Position numbers and translations under genes: made by a program
Assembly: GCA_902631395.1 (NCBI GenBank)
Contig: CACOYM010000002.1
Span: 62,001 to 126,000, forward strand
Length of the DNA: 64,000 nt
Origin: Halieaceae bacterium
GTDB taxonomy: Bacteria; Pseudomonadota; Gammaproteobacteria; Pseudomonadales; Halieaceae
Direction: 5' to 3'
Notes under the pieces: generated by a model
The model's input: the letters and a program-made list of their open reading frames with translations, nothing else
Databases searched by the model: none
Told to the model about the DNA's origin: nothing
Shown here: one piece after another, positions 17,845 through 26,323 of the stretch
How the letters are laid out: each line of letters begins with the position of its first letter
How positions within the stretch are numbered: position 1 is the first letter of the stretch

Positions 17845-18822
17845 TTAGCAGACCGCGCTCGCTGCATAAACCTCAGGGTTGGCGCAGTAAGATAAGCGCT
17901 CACCTGACATGCCTGCGTGAAGATTAGCCACGGCGCGATCTAACATCGCCAGGCGAGTCGCCATTGTAGCGCTGCCAACGTGAGGGAGTAGCACTGCATT
18001 GTCCTGTCGCAGCAACGGGTGATGATCTGGAACTGGCTCTGTCGAAAAGACATCCAAACCTGCCATCAATCGTTCTGCGCAGACTTCCTCTGTGAGCGCC
18101 TGCTCATCGACCAGCAGTCCGCGTCCGGTATTAATCAATGCAGCACCAGAGCGCATACTGGCAAGCCTCGTCCGGCTGGCAATATGCGTCGTGTCTTCAG
18201 TGAGTGAAGTGTGGAGCGTCACGATATCTGACATCGCGAACACCTCATCCAGCTCTAACATTTGGACGCCATCTATCGATTTGGGTGTGCGGTTCCAGGC
18301 AACTAATTTGCAGCCGAACCCGGTCAGACGTCGGATCACCGCCTGACCGATAGACCCCAGGCCCACAATCCCGACCGTAGCTTGACTCAAATCAGTGCCG
18401 AGCAATAAATCAGACTGCCAACCTTGCGTCCAATTTCCGTCGCGCATCCAGCGGTCTGCCTCAGCCATTCGCCGAGTGACCGCCAGCATCAATCCGAGTG
18501 CCAAATCTGCCGTGCTATCCACTAAGACACCTGGGGTATGCCCAACCGGGATACCCGCACTGGTTGCCGCCGCCAGGTCAATGTGGTCAACGCCAACAGA
18601 GATGGTAGAGATCACCGATAGCTGATTGGCCGACTCCATCACCTGCGAGGTAATGGGCGTCGACAACGCGCAAAGAAGGCCTCGGGCATCCGACAACCAC
18701 TCCCTGAGCGTAGCTTCAGGCATAGCAAAGGATTCAGACCAATGCATGACCTCATAGCGTTGTTCCAGGGAGGCAATCAGGTCGGGGGGCAGGCCCAACC
18801 CGACAACACATTTTGCCTTCAA
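17845..18822 (-). CDS. D-isomer 2-hydroxyacid dehydrogenase (glyoxylate/hydroxypyruvate reductase type)
   Basis: The Rossmann motif VGIVGLGSIGQAVIRRL, the substrate arginine in NTGRGLLVDEQAL and the catalytic histidine in LLPHVGSAT identify the family. It should reduce a 2-keto acid such as glyoxylate or hydroxypyruvate with NAD(P)H. I set the start at TTG 18822: it overlaps the MFS stop as TTGA, has GGGAG upstream, and gives a normal length of 325 residues. The ORF-track version adds 38 residues that are MFS codons in another frame. It lies in an overlapping run with MFS and ubiX. Confidence 0.9.
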   Translation of the reverse strand: MKAKCVVGLGLPPDLIASLEQRYEVMHWSESFAMPEATLREWLSDARGLLCALSTPITSQVMESANQLSVISTISVGVDHIDLAAATSAGIPVGHTPGVLVDSTADLALGLMLAVTRRMAEADRWMRDGNWTQGWQSDLLLGTDLSQATVGIVGLGSIGQAVIRRLTGFGCKLVAWNRTPKSIDGVQMLELDEVFAMSDIVTLHTSLTEDTTHIASRTRLASMRSGAALINTGRGLLVDEQALTEEVCAERLMAGLDVFSTEPVPDHHPLLRQDNAVLLPHVGSATMATRLAMLDRAVANLHAGMSGERLSYCANPEVYAASAVC

Positions 18823-20057
18823 GACGATACTCCCGGTGTCGGGTTGCTGCCGTTTGATAAATTCGTGGAGATTTGTGGACCCAAGGTAAAAGCCCAGACG
18901 ACCACTATGAGCACAATTGCACCAGTGCCCAACCATGCGGCGCTAAAGCCACCATAACTCAACAGCACCGAAGCAATGAGGGGTCCTACTATCCTTCCCA
19001 GGGCGGCTGAAGATGCTGTGACACCAAAAAAGCGTCCGCGCGACGCCGGGCCGACCAGGTGACTGGCAATTGTGTTGAGTACGGGGAGACACAGTGTGGC
19101 GGCGGAAAAAATCATTAGCCCCAGCGCAGCCATAAGCCACTCGCCTGATGCGACGGACGACAAAGCCAATGACAAACTGAAACAAAGCGCAGCGCCACGC
19201 AGAACAAGTAATGGGCCAAATCGGTCCGTCATACGCCCCAGTAAATTGCCCTGAGTCAATACCATTATCAAGCCCACCAAGCCGAAAAAGAGTCCCACCT
19301 CGCGAGCTTGCCAGCTCAGTTCGTGAGCCATCCATAAAGGGAACAAGTAGACCGCCGCACTGACCGCGCAGGTGTGAAAACTAAACTGAGAAATAAAAAG
19401 CCACCGCTGTGGTACCTCAACGGTGCTGTTCCCGGCACTCTGTGTAAATTCATCTTCGCCAACACTATCTAATGCGCTGCGTGAGATGCCGGCGGGCAAC
19501 AATAACCAAGCCAACAAGCCTGCTAAGCTGGACAGCACGCCCGCCACCAAGCAAGGCAACGCGAAATCTGTCTCACTGCGAGCCAAAACACCCCCTATGA
19601 CAGGGCCAAGAATCAAGCCAATACCGAACGCACGCCCTATTAGGCCCATGGCCCGCGAGCGCCGATCTGGTGTGCTGGCATCGGCAATGAGTGCTGTGGC
19701 GACCGGTACACCACCCGCCATCATGCCTGCCACTGCTCTGGATAGGTAGACAAGCCACAATGCATCTGCAATCGCCAATACAAAATGAGAGATCGCCCCG
19801 CCGAACAAACATAGCCCGAGAATAGGCCTGCGCCCGAAGCGATCAGAAAGCCGCCCCCATATGGGTGCGACAATCGCCGCTGCGAAACTGTAGGTCGCGA
19901 GAATAAACGCTATGTCCTCCGTCGTGCCGCCTAATTGCGGCGACAGAAAAGGCAGAATTGGAATGACAATCCCAAAGCCGATCAGGTCAACAACTATTAC
20001 AAAGAACACTAACCACGCCAGCGACTGCTGCCGCAAGCGTGTGATGAATGGCGTCAC
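18819..20057 (-). CDS. MFS transporter, TetA/drug:proton antiporter type
   Basis: Twelve hydrophobic spans are readable in 412 residues. The first span begins VDLIGFGIVIPILPF, the motif A loop is GRLSDRFGRRPIL, and motif C-like GRAFGIGLILGPVIGG follows, all typical of the DHA1 group that exports drugs or small metabolites. The start overlaps the ubiX stop by four bases and the stop overlaps the dehydrogenase start. The three genes probably form one transcript. The substrate cannot be inferred. Confidence 0.9.
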   Translation of the reverse strand: MTPFITRLRQQSLAWLVFFVIVVDLIGFGIVIPILPFLSPQLGGTTEDIAFILATYSFAAAIVAPIWGRLSDRFGRRPILGLCLFGGAISHFVLAIADALWLVYLSRAVAGMMAGGVPVATALIADASTPDRRSRAMGLIGRAFGIGLILGPVIGGVLARSETDFALPCLVAGVLSSLAGLLAWLLLPAGISRSALDSVGEDEFTQSAGNSTVEVPQRWLFISQFSFHTCAVSAAVYLFPLWMAHELSWQAREVGLFFGLVGLIMVLTQGNLLGRMTDRFGPLLVLRGAALCFSLSLALSSVASGEWLMAALGLMIFSAATLCLPVLNTIASHLVGPASRGRFFGVTASSAALGRIVGPLIASVLLSYGGFSAAWLGTGAIVLIVVVWAFTLGPQISTNLSNGSNPTPGVSS

Positions 20058-20617
20058 GACTCGGTCCAGCGATGGGTCTCAGCTAACGTGATGTCGAATA
20101 GATCCAGTGCACGTGCGACACTCTGAGTAACCATGGCATTTATAGAATCGGGTTGGGCATAAAATGCAGGCACTGGCGGCGCAACCACGGCACCCATTTC
20201 GGTGACGGATACCATGTTCCGTAGGTGACCGAGGTGCAAAGGCGTCTCTCGCACCATGAGGACAAGCCGGCGTCGCTCTTTCAACACCACATCAGCTGCT
20301 CGCGTTAACAACGAGGAGGTGACTCCAGAAGTGATTTCGCCTAACGTCCGTATTGAGCAAGGTGCTATCAACATACCCACAGTGCGGAACGAGCCGCTTG
20401 CCACGGCGGCACCCACATTACGCACGGGATGCCACTGATCAGCGAGCTCTCGAATAATCTCTACGGAGCACTCCAGCTCATGGTGAACCGTCAACTCGGC
20501 CGACTTACTCATAATCAGATGTGTTTCGATCGGCAGCGGCTTTAACAGCTCCAGCGCGCGCACACCGTACTGCACGCCCGATGCACCACTGATACCGATA
20601 ATGAGCCGTTCCATCAC
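20054..20617 (-). CDS. ubiX: Flavin prenyltransferase UbiX
   Basis: The flavin-binding start IGISGASGVQYG, the APCSIRTLGEI segment and MVRETPLHLGHLRNM match UbiX/Pad1. The enzyme attaches a dimethylallyl group to FMN to make the prenylated cofactor used by UbiD-type decarboxylases in ubiquinone synthesis. At 187 residues it is slightly short but complete. Two adjacent ATG codons make the exact start ambiguous by one residue. It heads a coupled run with the MFS and 2-hydroxyacid dehydrogenase genes. Confidence 0.95.
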   Translation of the reverse strand: MMERLIIGISGASGVQYGVRALELLKPLPIETHLIMSKSAELTVHHELECSVEIIRELADQWHPVRNVGAAVASGSFRTVGMLIAPCSIRTLGEITSGVTSSLLTRAADVVLKERRRLVLMVRETPLHLGHLRNMVSVTEMGAVVAPPVPAFYAQPDSINAMVTQSVARALDLFDITLAETHRWTES

Positions 20618-20724
20618 TTACCGTACTGTCTTCTGTGGGCCGATAGTGTAACGGGTTAGGCGACAGTTACCGAACCCCTCTTAGCGCGTAAAGTCAGCAC
20701 TGACATGTGGTTGTGCGATCTGGG

Positions 20725-20776
20725 ATAGGCGTTAGGTTCGCTTTCACTACTCTCCACCTTAATCGCTAACGCCTAT
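20725..20776. repeat. Inverted repeat with 11-base arms
   Basis: ATAGGCGTTAG at 20725-20735 is matched by CTAACGCCTAT at 20766-20776 across a 30-base loop. It lies in the 200-base gap upstream of ubiX and downstream of the small exported protein gene. There is no T-tract, so it is not a standard terminator. It could fold in RNA or be a small mobile-repeat remnant. Confidence 0.55.
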
Positions 20777-20817
20777 TTACTATGCTTCATTACTTTGATG
20801 AATCAACATTGCAGGCC

Positions 20818-21228
20818 CTATGGGCGCTTAAAACCAATCGGTGCCCAGCGGAAGTGGGGTTTTAATTCGGTGAAAGGCACTTCACAGCCAAATGTGAGCT
20901 GCACGGCCTCACGGCTTTTTGCGTCAAGCATTAACTGGCCAGAATGACTTTCAACAGCATCACCCTGCTCATCCTCGAGCCAAAAAAAATATTCGACATA
21001 GGAAGGCGCAAAGCTATTATTGACGATATCCAGCTTCCACACCCCGTCTTCGCTGCACTGCACTGATTTGAAGTGGATGTCTTTCAGTCCGGTGTTCGTC
21101 ACTGGTGACAAATTCGTAGTATCAGCCAATACCGGTATTTGCCACAGGCCTTGAAGAAATAAAAAACTGAGCCATGCATTACAGCTAGTTCCGTCTCTGT
21201 TAAAAGCTGATTTAGCGGCACCGTTCAC
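20818..21228 (-). CDS. Small exported protein of unknown function
   Basis: I do not recognise the family. A strong GGAGG Shine-Dalgarno lies inside the ORF-track N-terminus, six bases before an in-frame GTG at 21228, so that GTG is the likelier start than ATG 21243. The protein then has 136 residues. It begins with a polar stretch followed by a hydrophobic signal-like segment (AWLSFLFLQGLWQIPVLAD). The mature part looks beta-rich, with two cysteines (VQCSE, FGCEVP) that could form a disulfide. It is divergent from fliS. Confidence 0.6.
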   Translation of the reverse strand: MNGAAKSAFNRDGTSCNAWLSFLFLQGLWQIPVLADTTNLSPVTNTGLKDIHFKSVQCSEDGVWKLDIVNNSFAPSYVEYFFWLEDEQGDAVESHSGQLMLDAKSREAVQLTFGCEVPFTELKPHFRWAPIGFKRP

Positions 21229-21380
21229 ATTACACCTCCACATTTAACCTCATAGGAGCAAATCTAGTCATGTATACGGTAGTCGAGGCATTCAATAATT
21301 AAGGTAAAAGTGTTGCTTTTTTTCATTAATAACAATAAAAACAATGAATTAAAAGCAAGCTTGTCGGCGCTAATAAGCAG

Positions 21381-21407
21381 TAAAGTTCAGGGGTATTCCG
21401 CCGATAT
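21381..21407 (+). promoter_or_regulatory. Sigma-28 (FliA) promoter of fliS
   Basis: TAAAGTTC, then exactly 11 bases, then GCCGATAT: 7/8 and 7/8 matches to the FliA consensus TAAAGTTT-N11-GCCGATAA. It ends 36 bases before the fliS ATG chosen here, with the right orientation. Confidence 0.9.
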
Positions 21408-21443
21408 TTAGAGTATCGGAATGAGATGTATTCAGAGGTAATC

Positions 21444-21857
21444 ATGACCCGTATTAAAGCCGCAGCCGCCTATAAGCGGATCGACATTGAGTCTGCCGTC
21501 GCATCAGCTGACAAGCACGAGCTGATCACACTTCTCTTTAAGGCCCTTATTGGTGCCTTGGCCGGCGTGGAAGTGCATCATCATCACGGCAACAAAGAAC
21601 AGGTTCGTGAATACCTGACCAAAGCGTGCCGAATTCTGGCCGGCTTGCAAGGTAGTCTGGATTATGAGCGCGGGGGCGAAATCGCAGTTAATTTAGGAGA
21701 GCTGTACGGGTACTCCATCCGAAAGTTGTTTGCCGCTAACGTAAATGTGGACATCGCGCCAGATAATGTTATTGAGGTAAAAGGCTTGTTGGAGCCCATT
21801 GCTGAAGCATGGGAGAACATGGATCTAACAAAGCCTCGGCAGCTTTTGGCAGTTTGA
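21444..21857 (+). CDS. fliS: Flagellin export chaperone FliS
   Basis: The protein shows the FliS pattern: a short N-terminal AAAAYKRIDIESA, a helix DKHELITLLFKALIGALAGVE, then AGLQGSLDYERGGEIAVNLGELYGYSIRKLFAANV and a C-terminal helix with EPIAEAWENM. FliS binds the C-terminal D0 region of flagellin in the cytoplasm and prevents premature polymerisation. ATG 21444 has AGAGG five bases upstream and is preferred over 21426, giving 137 residues. It has its own FliA promoter and is about 36 kb from fliD, whereas the two are commonly adjacent. A natural run of four histidines occurs at EVHHHHG. Confidence 0.9.
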   Translation: MTRIKAAAAYKRIDIESAVASADKHELITLLFKALIGALAGVEVHHHHGNKEQVREYLTKACRILAGLQGSLDYERGGEIAVNLGELYGYSIRKLFAANVNVDIAPDNVIEVKGLLEPIAEAWENMDLTKPRQLLAV

Positions 21858-21870
21858 CGTTCTAATGGCA

Positions 21871-21898
21871 GCTGGGTGACGCGAATTTGTCATCCAGC
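21871..21898 (+). other. Stem-loop after fliS
   Basis: GCTGGGTGAC pairs with GTCATCCAGC across an 8-base loop. No U-tract follows, so a rho-independent terminator is not claimed; it may protect the 3' end of the transcript. Confidence 0.4.
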
Positions 21899-21930
21899 GC
21901 TGTGCACCGGGGCTTCGGCGCGAGCTTAAG

Positions 21931-22668
21931 TCAGGGCAAGGTGTCCAAAGCGCGGAGACAACCGCGCGCTCCGGACGCCTCACACTGCGACAACACAAAC
22001 AATGCGCTCTGAGTTTCTAACTCATCAATTCTCATCGATGCCGCATTTCGAATTTCCTCGGCTTGCTGCTGGCCCTGAATCAACGCTAAAGAGGCCCAGA
22101 CATATGCTTGCGCTGATCGTCGCTTCACGTCCGTTCCATCAAGCAACATGAACGAAAGCATATATTGACTGTCTGCATATCCTTCAATCGCTGTCTCCCT
22201 GAACCCCTCGTAGGCCAACCGCCTATTCTGGATTTGCCCCTCACCCTCGAAATAACTCAGGGCAATCATGTAACGGCTTTCAGTTAGGCCCTTTTCAGCT
22301 GCTTTTCGGAAATGAATCAACCCTTGCGCCCAGCTTTTCGCTGCGCCATGGCCGTCAACGTACATCATGCCGAGGTTATGATCCGCTTCAGCTAAACCAC
22401 CGCTGGCCGCACGGCGATACCATTCCATCGCAACGTCATACTGCTGCGTCACGCCTAGGCCCTCTTCATACATGTACCCTATGTTGTGCTGAGCCTCAGG
22501 ATCCCCAGCTTCAGCCAAATCAGACCACGATCGCATAGCCGTGGCATAGTGCTGACGCTCCATCGCAGCGAGACCTGCCCGAAGTTTGTCCAGACGCATA
22601 TCGGCAGCCACCGTAGCAGGCAGAAATACCGCAATACCAAACATAATAAGGCGCTTAGTTGCGTTCAC
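21931..22668 (-). CDS. Sel1-like repeat protein, exported
   Basis: A signal peptide-like N-terminus (MFGIAVFLPATVAAD) precedes consecutive Sel1-type repeats, for example AEAGDPEAQHNIGYMYEEGLGV, ASGGLAEADHNLGMMYVDGHGA and AEKGLTESRYMIALSYFEGEG. These alpha/alpha repeats are protein-interaction scaffolds in the periplasm. The start overlaps the CLC gene by 14 bases, so it belongs to the end of the long motility-associated run. SLR proteins in flagellar loci can act as scaffolds (MotX carries Sel1 repeats), but this one is not shown to be MotX. Confidence 0.87.
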   Translation of the reverse strand: MNATKRLIMFGIAVFLPATVAADMRLDKLRAGLAAMERQHYATAMRSWSDLAEAGDPEAQHNIGYMYEEGLGVTQQYDVAMEWYRRAASGGLAEADHNLGMMYVDGHGAAKSWAQGLIHFRKAAEKGLTESRYMIALSYFEGEGQIQNRRLAYEGFRETAIEGYADSQYMLSFMLLDGTDVKRRSAQAYVWASLALIQGQQQAEEIRNAASMRIDELETQSALFVLSQCEASGARGCLRALDTLP

Positions 22669-24349
22669 GGCCCTTTACCTCTTCCTGGCGATCAAGAGTG
22701 CCGCCAAGAATGGCGCCTTCGCTCAGGCATCCGACTAACTTGCCAGTCTCGTCCACCACAGGGATAGCTTCGCCGACGAACTGCCTAGCGACTGCCAAAG
22801 CTTGCTGCAGATCATCACCCATATGCAATACGAGGTAGTCATTTTCGATCAGCGAGTGAGCGGGTTGTTCTCCGTTAGCGAGGGCCGTCAATATGGGCAC
22901 CACCCCCACCAGCGTACCCTGCGCATCCACAACGTACGCCTCAGTTCTGTGGGCCTCCCGCAGGTGCGACACAATGTCTTCGCCGGTCATAGTTCCTGTC
23001 ACAGGCGCCACCGACTCGACATCAAGATCCGCTACGGCGATATCCTTCAGTGACAAAAATTCCCGACCTTGCCTCAAATCGAAGCCACGTGAGATAAGCT
23101 GCCGATCAAAAAACGAATAGCAGAAGAGGCGAGTCGAAATAAAGGATGACATTGATACAGCGAGGATGGCTGCAACGGCAAACTCGTAGCTACGGGTGAA
23201 CTCAAACACAATTAGTACCACGCCGATAGGCGCACCGATCACAGAGCCAGTGACGGCCGCCATTCCCACCACAGTCAGCATCACAATGGCCGACGGATCA
23301 AAACCAAAACCCACTGCAACAAATCCCGCTAGATACCCGAGCGACGCGCCAAGAAACAGTGCAGGGGAGAACACGCCGCCCACAAGTCCGAGGCCTATAC
23401 AGATCACTGTTGCCGCCAATTTGGCAATCAGCATTAGCGCGGCCTCGGCTGCAAGCTTTTCTCCTGCCAACAAGTCATTCACCGACTGGGTTCCCAGACC
23501 GACCGCCTCTGGCACCAGCATGCCAATCACTGCCATAAGCGTCGCAGCCAGTAACAGCACAGCTAAATCGTTATTCCGCGCTTTCGCCCAAGTGGCCGTC
23601 CACAAAAGCGAGCGCATGAAAACAATAGCCAACACAGCAGCACACGCACCTAATCCCAACACGACGGGGATTAACCCCCAATCAGTAGCGCTGGCCGTCA
23701 CGGAATAAGGCGATACACGATCAAAGAACAGTGGAGTAACCGCCGCTGCAACAATGGCCGAGACGGTAATCGGCGCTACAGCCCGCACCGCGAAATGCCT
23801 TAATAGCGCCTCAGACACCAGAACAACCGCAGCAATAGGTGCGCCGAAACCGGCAGAAATCGCTGCTGCGACTCCACAGGCCAGATAAATGTCAGGGGTC
23901 AAGCGCGTGGGAAAGAGTGCCCGGACTTGAGCACCGACTGAAGCCCCGAAATGCAAAACGGGCCCGTACTGCCCCACCGAGGCGCCAGCACTGGCCGAAA
24001 TAAAAGCTGCGGTGGTCGAAATAAAGCCTTCCCGCGCGGGAAATGTAGCGTCCGGGCGGTGCGCGCCCAATATAGCGTCTGCCGGGCCATGCCAGCGATC
24101 CATTTTAAATGCTTGCTTGAGTCCATATATCCCGAAGGCGCCGGTAATCAAGGCAGCCCAACGAATCAGTCCCGAGCTAAGGGCGCTCTGTCCAGCCATT
24201 TGATCACGAATCAAACCATCAATGGCGTCTACGCCCAATACAAACAGATTAGCGGCAAGACCGCCCAAAATACCGATGACCAACCCCACAAATATGACCC
24301 GAACCAGCTCGAGGCCTAGCTCCTTGAGAGATGTAGTCAGGAGTAGCAT
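22655..24349 (-). CDS. CLC-type chloride channel/antiporter with C-terminal CBS pair, atypical gate
   Basis: About ten to twelve membrane spans are seen. They include the CLC signature regions GASVGQYGPVLHFGAS and GGVFSPALFLGASLG, followed by a cytoplasmic CBS pair (VTGTMTGEDIVSHLRE; EAIPVVDETGKLVG). In most CLC proteins the first motif reads G-R/K-E-G-P, with the glutamate acting as the gate; here that position is Tyr (about residue 128). Loss of the gating glutamate usually turns transport into passive conduction or changes ion coupling. It overlaps the tiny lipoprotein gene upstream and the Sel1 gene downstream, within the run that starts at motA. Confidence 0.9.
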   Translation of the reverse strand: MLLLTTSLKELGLELVRVIFVGLVIGILGGLAANLFVLGVDAIDGLIRDQMAGQSALSSGLIRWAALITGAFGIYGLKQAFKMDRWHGPADAILGAHRPDATFPAREGFISTTAAFISASAGASVGQYGPVLHFGASVGAQVRALFPTRLTPDIYLACGVAAAISAGFGAPIAAVVLVSEALLRHFAVRAVAPITVSAIVAAAVTPLFFDRVSPYSVTASATDWGLIPVVLGLGACAAVLAIVFMRSLLWTATWAKARNNDLAVLLLAATLMAVIGMLVPEAVGLGTQSVNDLLAGEKLAAEAALMLIAKLAATVICIGLGLVGGVFSPALFLGASLGYLAGFVAVGFGFDPSAIVMLTVVGMAAVTGSVIGAPIGVVLIVFEFTRSYEFAVAAILAVSMSSFISTRLFCYSFFDRQLISRGFDLRQGREFLSLKDIAVADLDVESVAPVTGTMTGEDIVSHLREAHRTEAYVVDAQGTLVGVVPILTALANGEQPAHSLIENDYLVLHMGDDLQQALAVARQFVGEAIPVVDETGKLVGCLSEGAILGGTLDRQEEVKGRERN

Positions 24350-24534
24350 TTCAGCGCTGCCGTTTTCTTTAGTGTTTCAACGGGGTACTCCGCCTGATGC
24401 TCTCGGATGTAACGATCAAAACATTGCTTTCGCTCTGCATCAGTGGGTTCATCCTGCGCGCACGCTCCCAGAAGCAGTATGACTGTCCCCCCCGCAACAC
24501 AGCAGCGTCGGAGGGGTTTTCGATAAGCATTCAA
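24337..24534 (-). CDS. Tiny lipoprotein of unknown function
   Basis: The 65-residue product has a basic N-terminus, a hydrophobic core and a lipobox LLGAC, leaving a mature protein of about 40 residues rich in charged residues with two further cysteines (KQCFD, ALKCYS). I do not recognise the family. It overlaps the stop of the upstream coiled-coil gene by four bases and the CLC start by 13, so it is cotranslated with both. Confidence 0.7.
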   Translation of the reverse strand: MNAYRKPLRRCCVAGGTVILLLGACAQDEPTDAERKQCFDRYIREHQAEYPVETLKKTAALKCYS

Positions 24535-26261
24535 GGCTCGCTACCACCATCAAGTGACGTGATCATATTGGCCTCATCCAGCACCTTACCCAGCCGGATC
24601 ATTGCGCTGGCCATGGCGTCCTCGACGTTGGTCGCGAATGCGAGGCGCCTGTCCACTGCCGATTTATATTCACCGATCAAAGTTGCCGCGTCCTGCGTCA
24701 AAACGTCAAGGCGAGCTTTCGTCTCTTCCGCATCTTTGTTGGCGCTATGTAATGCATCTTCGAGATTCCTCGTCAGCTCCTCTTTACGGCGCTGCACTGG
24801 CTCAAGGTGCCCTGCATATTGACGATCCGCGTCTCTCTCGGCGTCCGCCATTTTTTGATCCAGCTCTTCGATTCTTGCGCGCTGCTCCCGAATCGCCTCT
24901 CGCTGTTTCTTCATCCATTCAATGTATTGATCAATAGAATCCTCATAATCCACCTCATGCTCAGTGTCGCTTTCTTCAGAGGCAAAATCGCTGCTCGTCA
25001 ATGATTGCAGGACCGTCGCGGGCGGCTCGAGGGTCTCAGCGCCCAGTTTCTTGATCAATTCGTTTGCCTGATCTGCCTCAAGCTGAATCTCAGCTATCTG
25101 GCCTTTTATCTGCTGACCCTTTTGGGCAGCAATTGCAGTCTGCTCCCGAATCACATCGGTTAGTTCAGAAGAGAGCGAGCAAAGCCACTGGTTTTGAGTA
25201 CCGGACAGATCATCGCCATTCGGCTCACCTCTCAACCCGGCATCAATGAACGCAATGCATCTTCGGGAGTCCGCCAGCCGGCCCGCGCCTTGCTCTAACT
25301 CTACGCAGACATCCCGATAGTGTGACAAAGTATCGAGCTCTTGGGAGAAACAGCCGTCGAGCGCCTGCAAGCAGCTGGATGTCACACCACCCAGAACGTC
25401 GATAAATTCGTTCATATCGTCGCCATACCCACCAAAATGCTCAGACGCATCGACTGCGCGTTCACTTTGCAACCCGGCGCGGGCCTCACCTACCGCGCTG
25501 ATGAGCTGATCAGCATGAGCAAGATTCCCAATCAACTGCTCCGTCAAAGTTATCGCGTCGGCATGAACTCCATCTGTGTCATCACGCCCGCTCACCTCGC
25601 TGTCATCCGCTGCACCAGTTGGCTCCTCAGAGCCGCTCTCTGCGGTTAGAGACCCATCGACCACCTCTGAGGGCACCGCTAAATTGTCTTCACTATTGCC
25701 ATCTGTTTTTGAATCAGCGTTATCATCACTGTTGGCAGCCTCGCTGGTTATGAGACCTTCCTGCAGCTCCTCGACCAGAATTTGAAGCGCAATGCCCTGC
25801 TCAGCGAGATCTGGAGAATCCTCGATAGAGGTAAGGCATTTATTCAAAACTACAGCACGCTCAGTGAGACCGTCCGCCTCACCAGTCATTAAAATCGCAT
25901 GCAGCACCTCGTGACGGAAGGAGGTGAAGCCCTCAGAGAGCGGTGACATGCCCTCGGGAATTTGGCATAGGGCTGCGCCAACTGCTCGCAAGTCGGCATT
26001 GCTATCAACATTGATCAGTGCAAACTGATCGGTCACGGCCTTGATCACATCACTCATGGTTGCCCCCCTATCAGCTACTACTGGGGACTGTGAGGAGGGT
26101 GCTTGCTCGGGCGGATCAGATTCGTTTGGTGCATCAAGCCTCGTCGCCTCTTCAGCGTCGGTGAGCTCTTCGTCATCAGACGATTTACCAAAAAAACCAA
26201 AGAGCTTCATCGCGCGCCAGTCCCCCAGACAGTGCCTCACAGTCTGCTTATAGGACATCAT
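24531..26261 (-). CDS. Large acidic coiled-coil protein of unknown function
   Basis: I do not recognise the family. The 576 residues contain an acidic, Ser/Asp/Glu-rich low-complexity stretch (about residues 170-235). They also hold two helical regions with heptad character (about 375-400 and 450-540, e.g. QREAIREQRARIEELDQKM) and several cysteines in the middle. No signal peptide is evident, so it is probably cytoplasmic. An in-frame ATG at 26210 (MKLFGFFGKSSDDEE) is a plausible alternative start. It overlaps the tiny lipoprotein and follows the lipoprotein gene after 62 bases. Confidence 0.7.
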   Translation of the reverse strand: MMSYKQTVRHCLGDWRAMKLFGFFGKSSDDEELTDAEEATRLDAPNESDPPEQAPSSQSPVVADRGATMSDVIKAVTDQFALINVDSNADLRAVGAALCQIPEGMSPLSEGFTSFRHEVLHAILMTGEADGLTERAVVLNKCLTSIEDSPDLAEQGIALQILVEELQEGLITSEAANSDDNADSKTDGNSEDNLAVPSEVVDGSLTAESGSEEPTGAADDSEVSGRDDTDGVHADAITLTEQLIGNLAHADQLISAVGEARAGLQSERAVDASEHFGGYGDDMNEFIDVLGGVTSSCLQALDGCFSQELDTLSHYRDVCVELEQGAGRLADSRRCIAFIDAGLRGEPNGDDLSGTQNQWLCSLSSELTDVIREQTAIAAQKGQQIKGQIAEIQLEADQANELIKKLGAETLEPPATVLQSLTSSDFASEESDTEHEVDYEDSIDQYIEWMKKQREAIREQRARIEELDQKMADAERDADRQYAGHLEPVQRRKEELTRNLEDALHSANKDAEETKARLDVLTQDAATLIGEYKSAVDRRLAFATNVEDAMASAMIRLGKVLDEANMITSLDGGSEP

Positions 26262-26323
26262 AGAACCCAGCCTACAATACAGGCAAATGGCAATAAGAGA
26301 GAAAAGTACAGGCGAGGCCTGCT

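Noticed and set aside
20725-20776. Integron attC-like site
   Set aside because: Arms read GTTAG on the left and CTAAC on the right, the reverse of the attC layout, and no integrase or cassette is nearby.
21591-21602. His-rich run in FliS as a tag or metal site
   Set aside because: Four histidines in an otherwise normal FliS helix; no evidence for a metal-binding pattern.
23196-23708. 170-residue ORF opposite the CLC gene
   Set aside because: Low-complexity Ser/Thr/Ala/Pro translation caused by the antisense of hydrophobic codons; no start signals.
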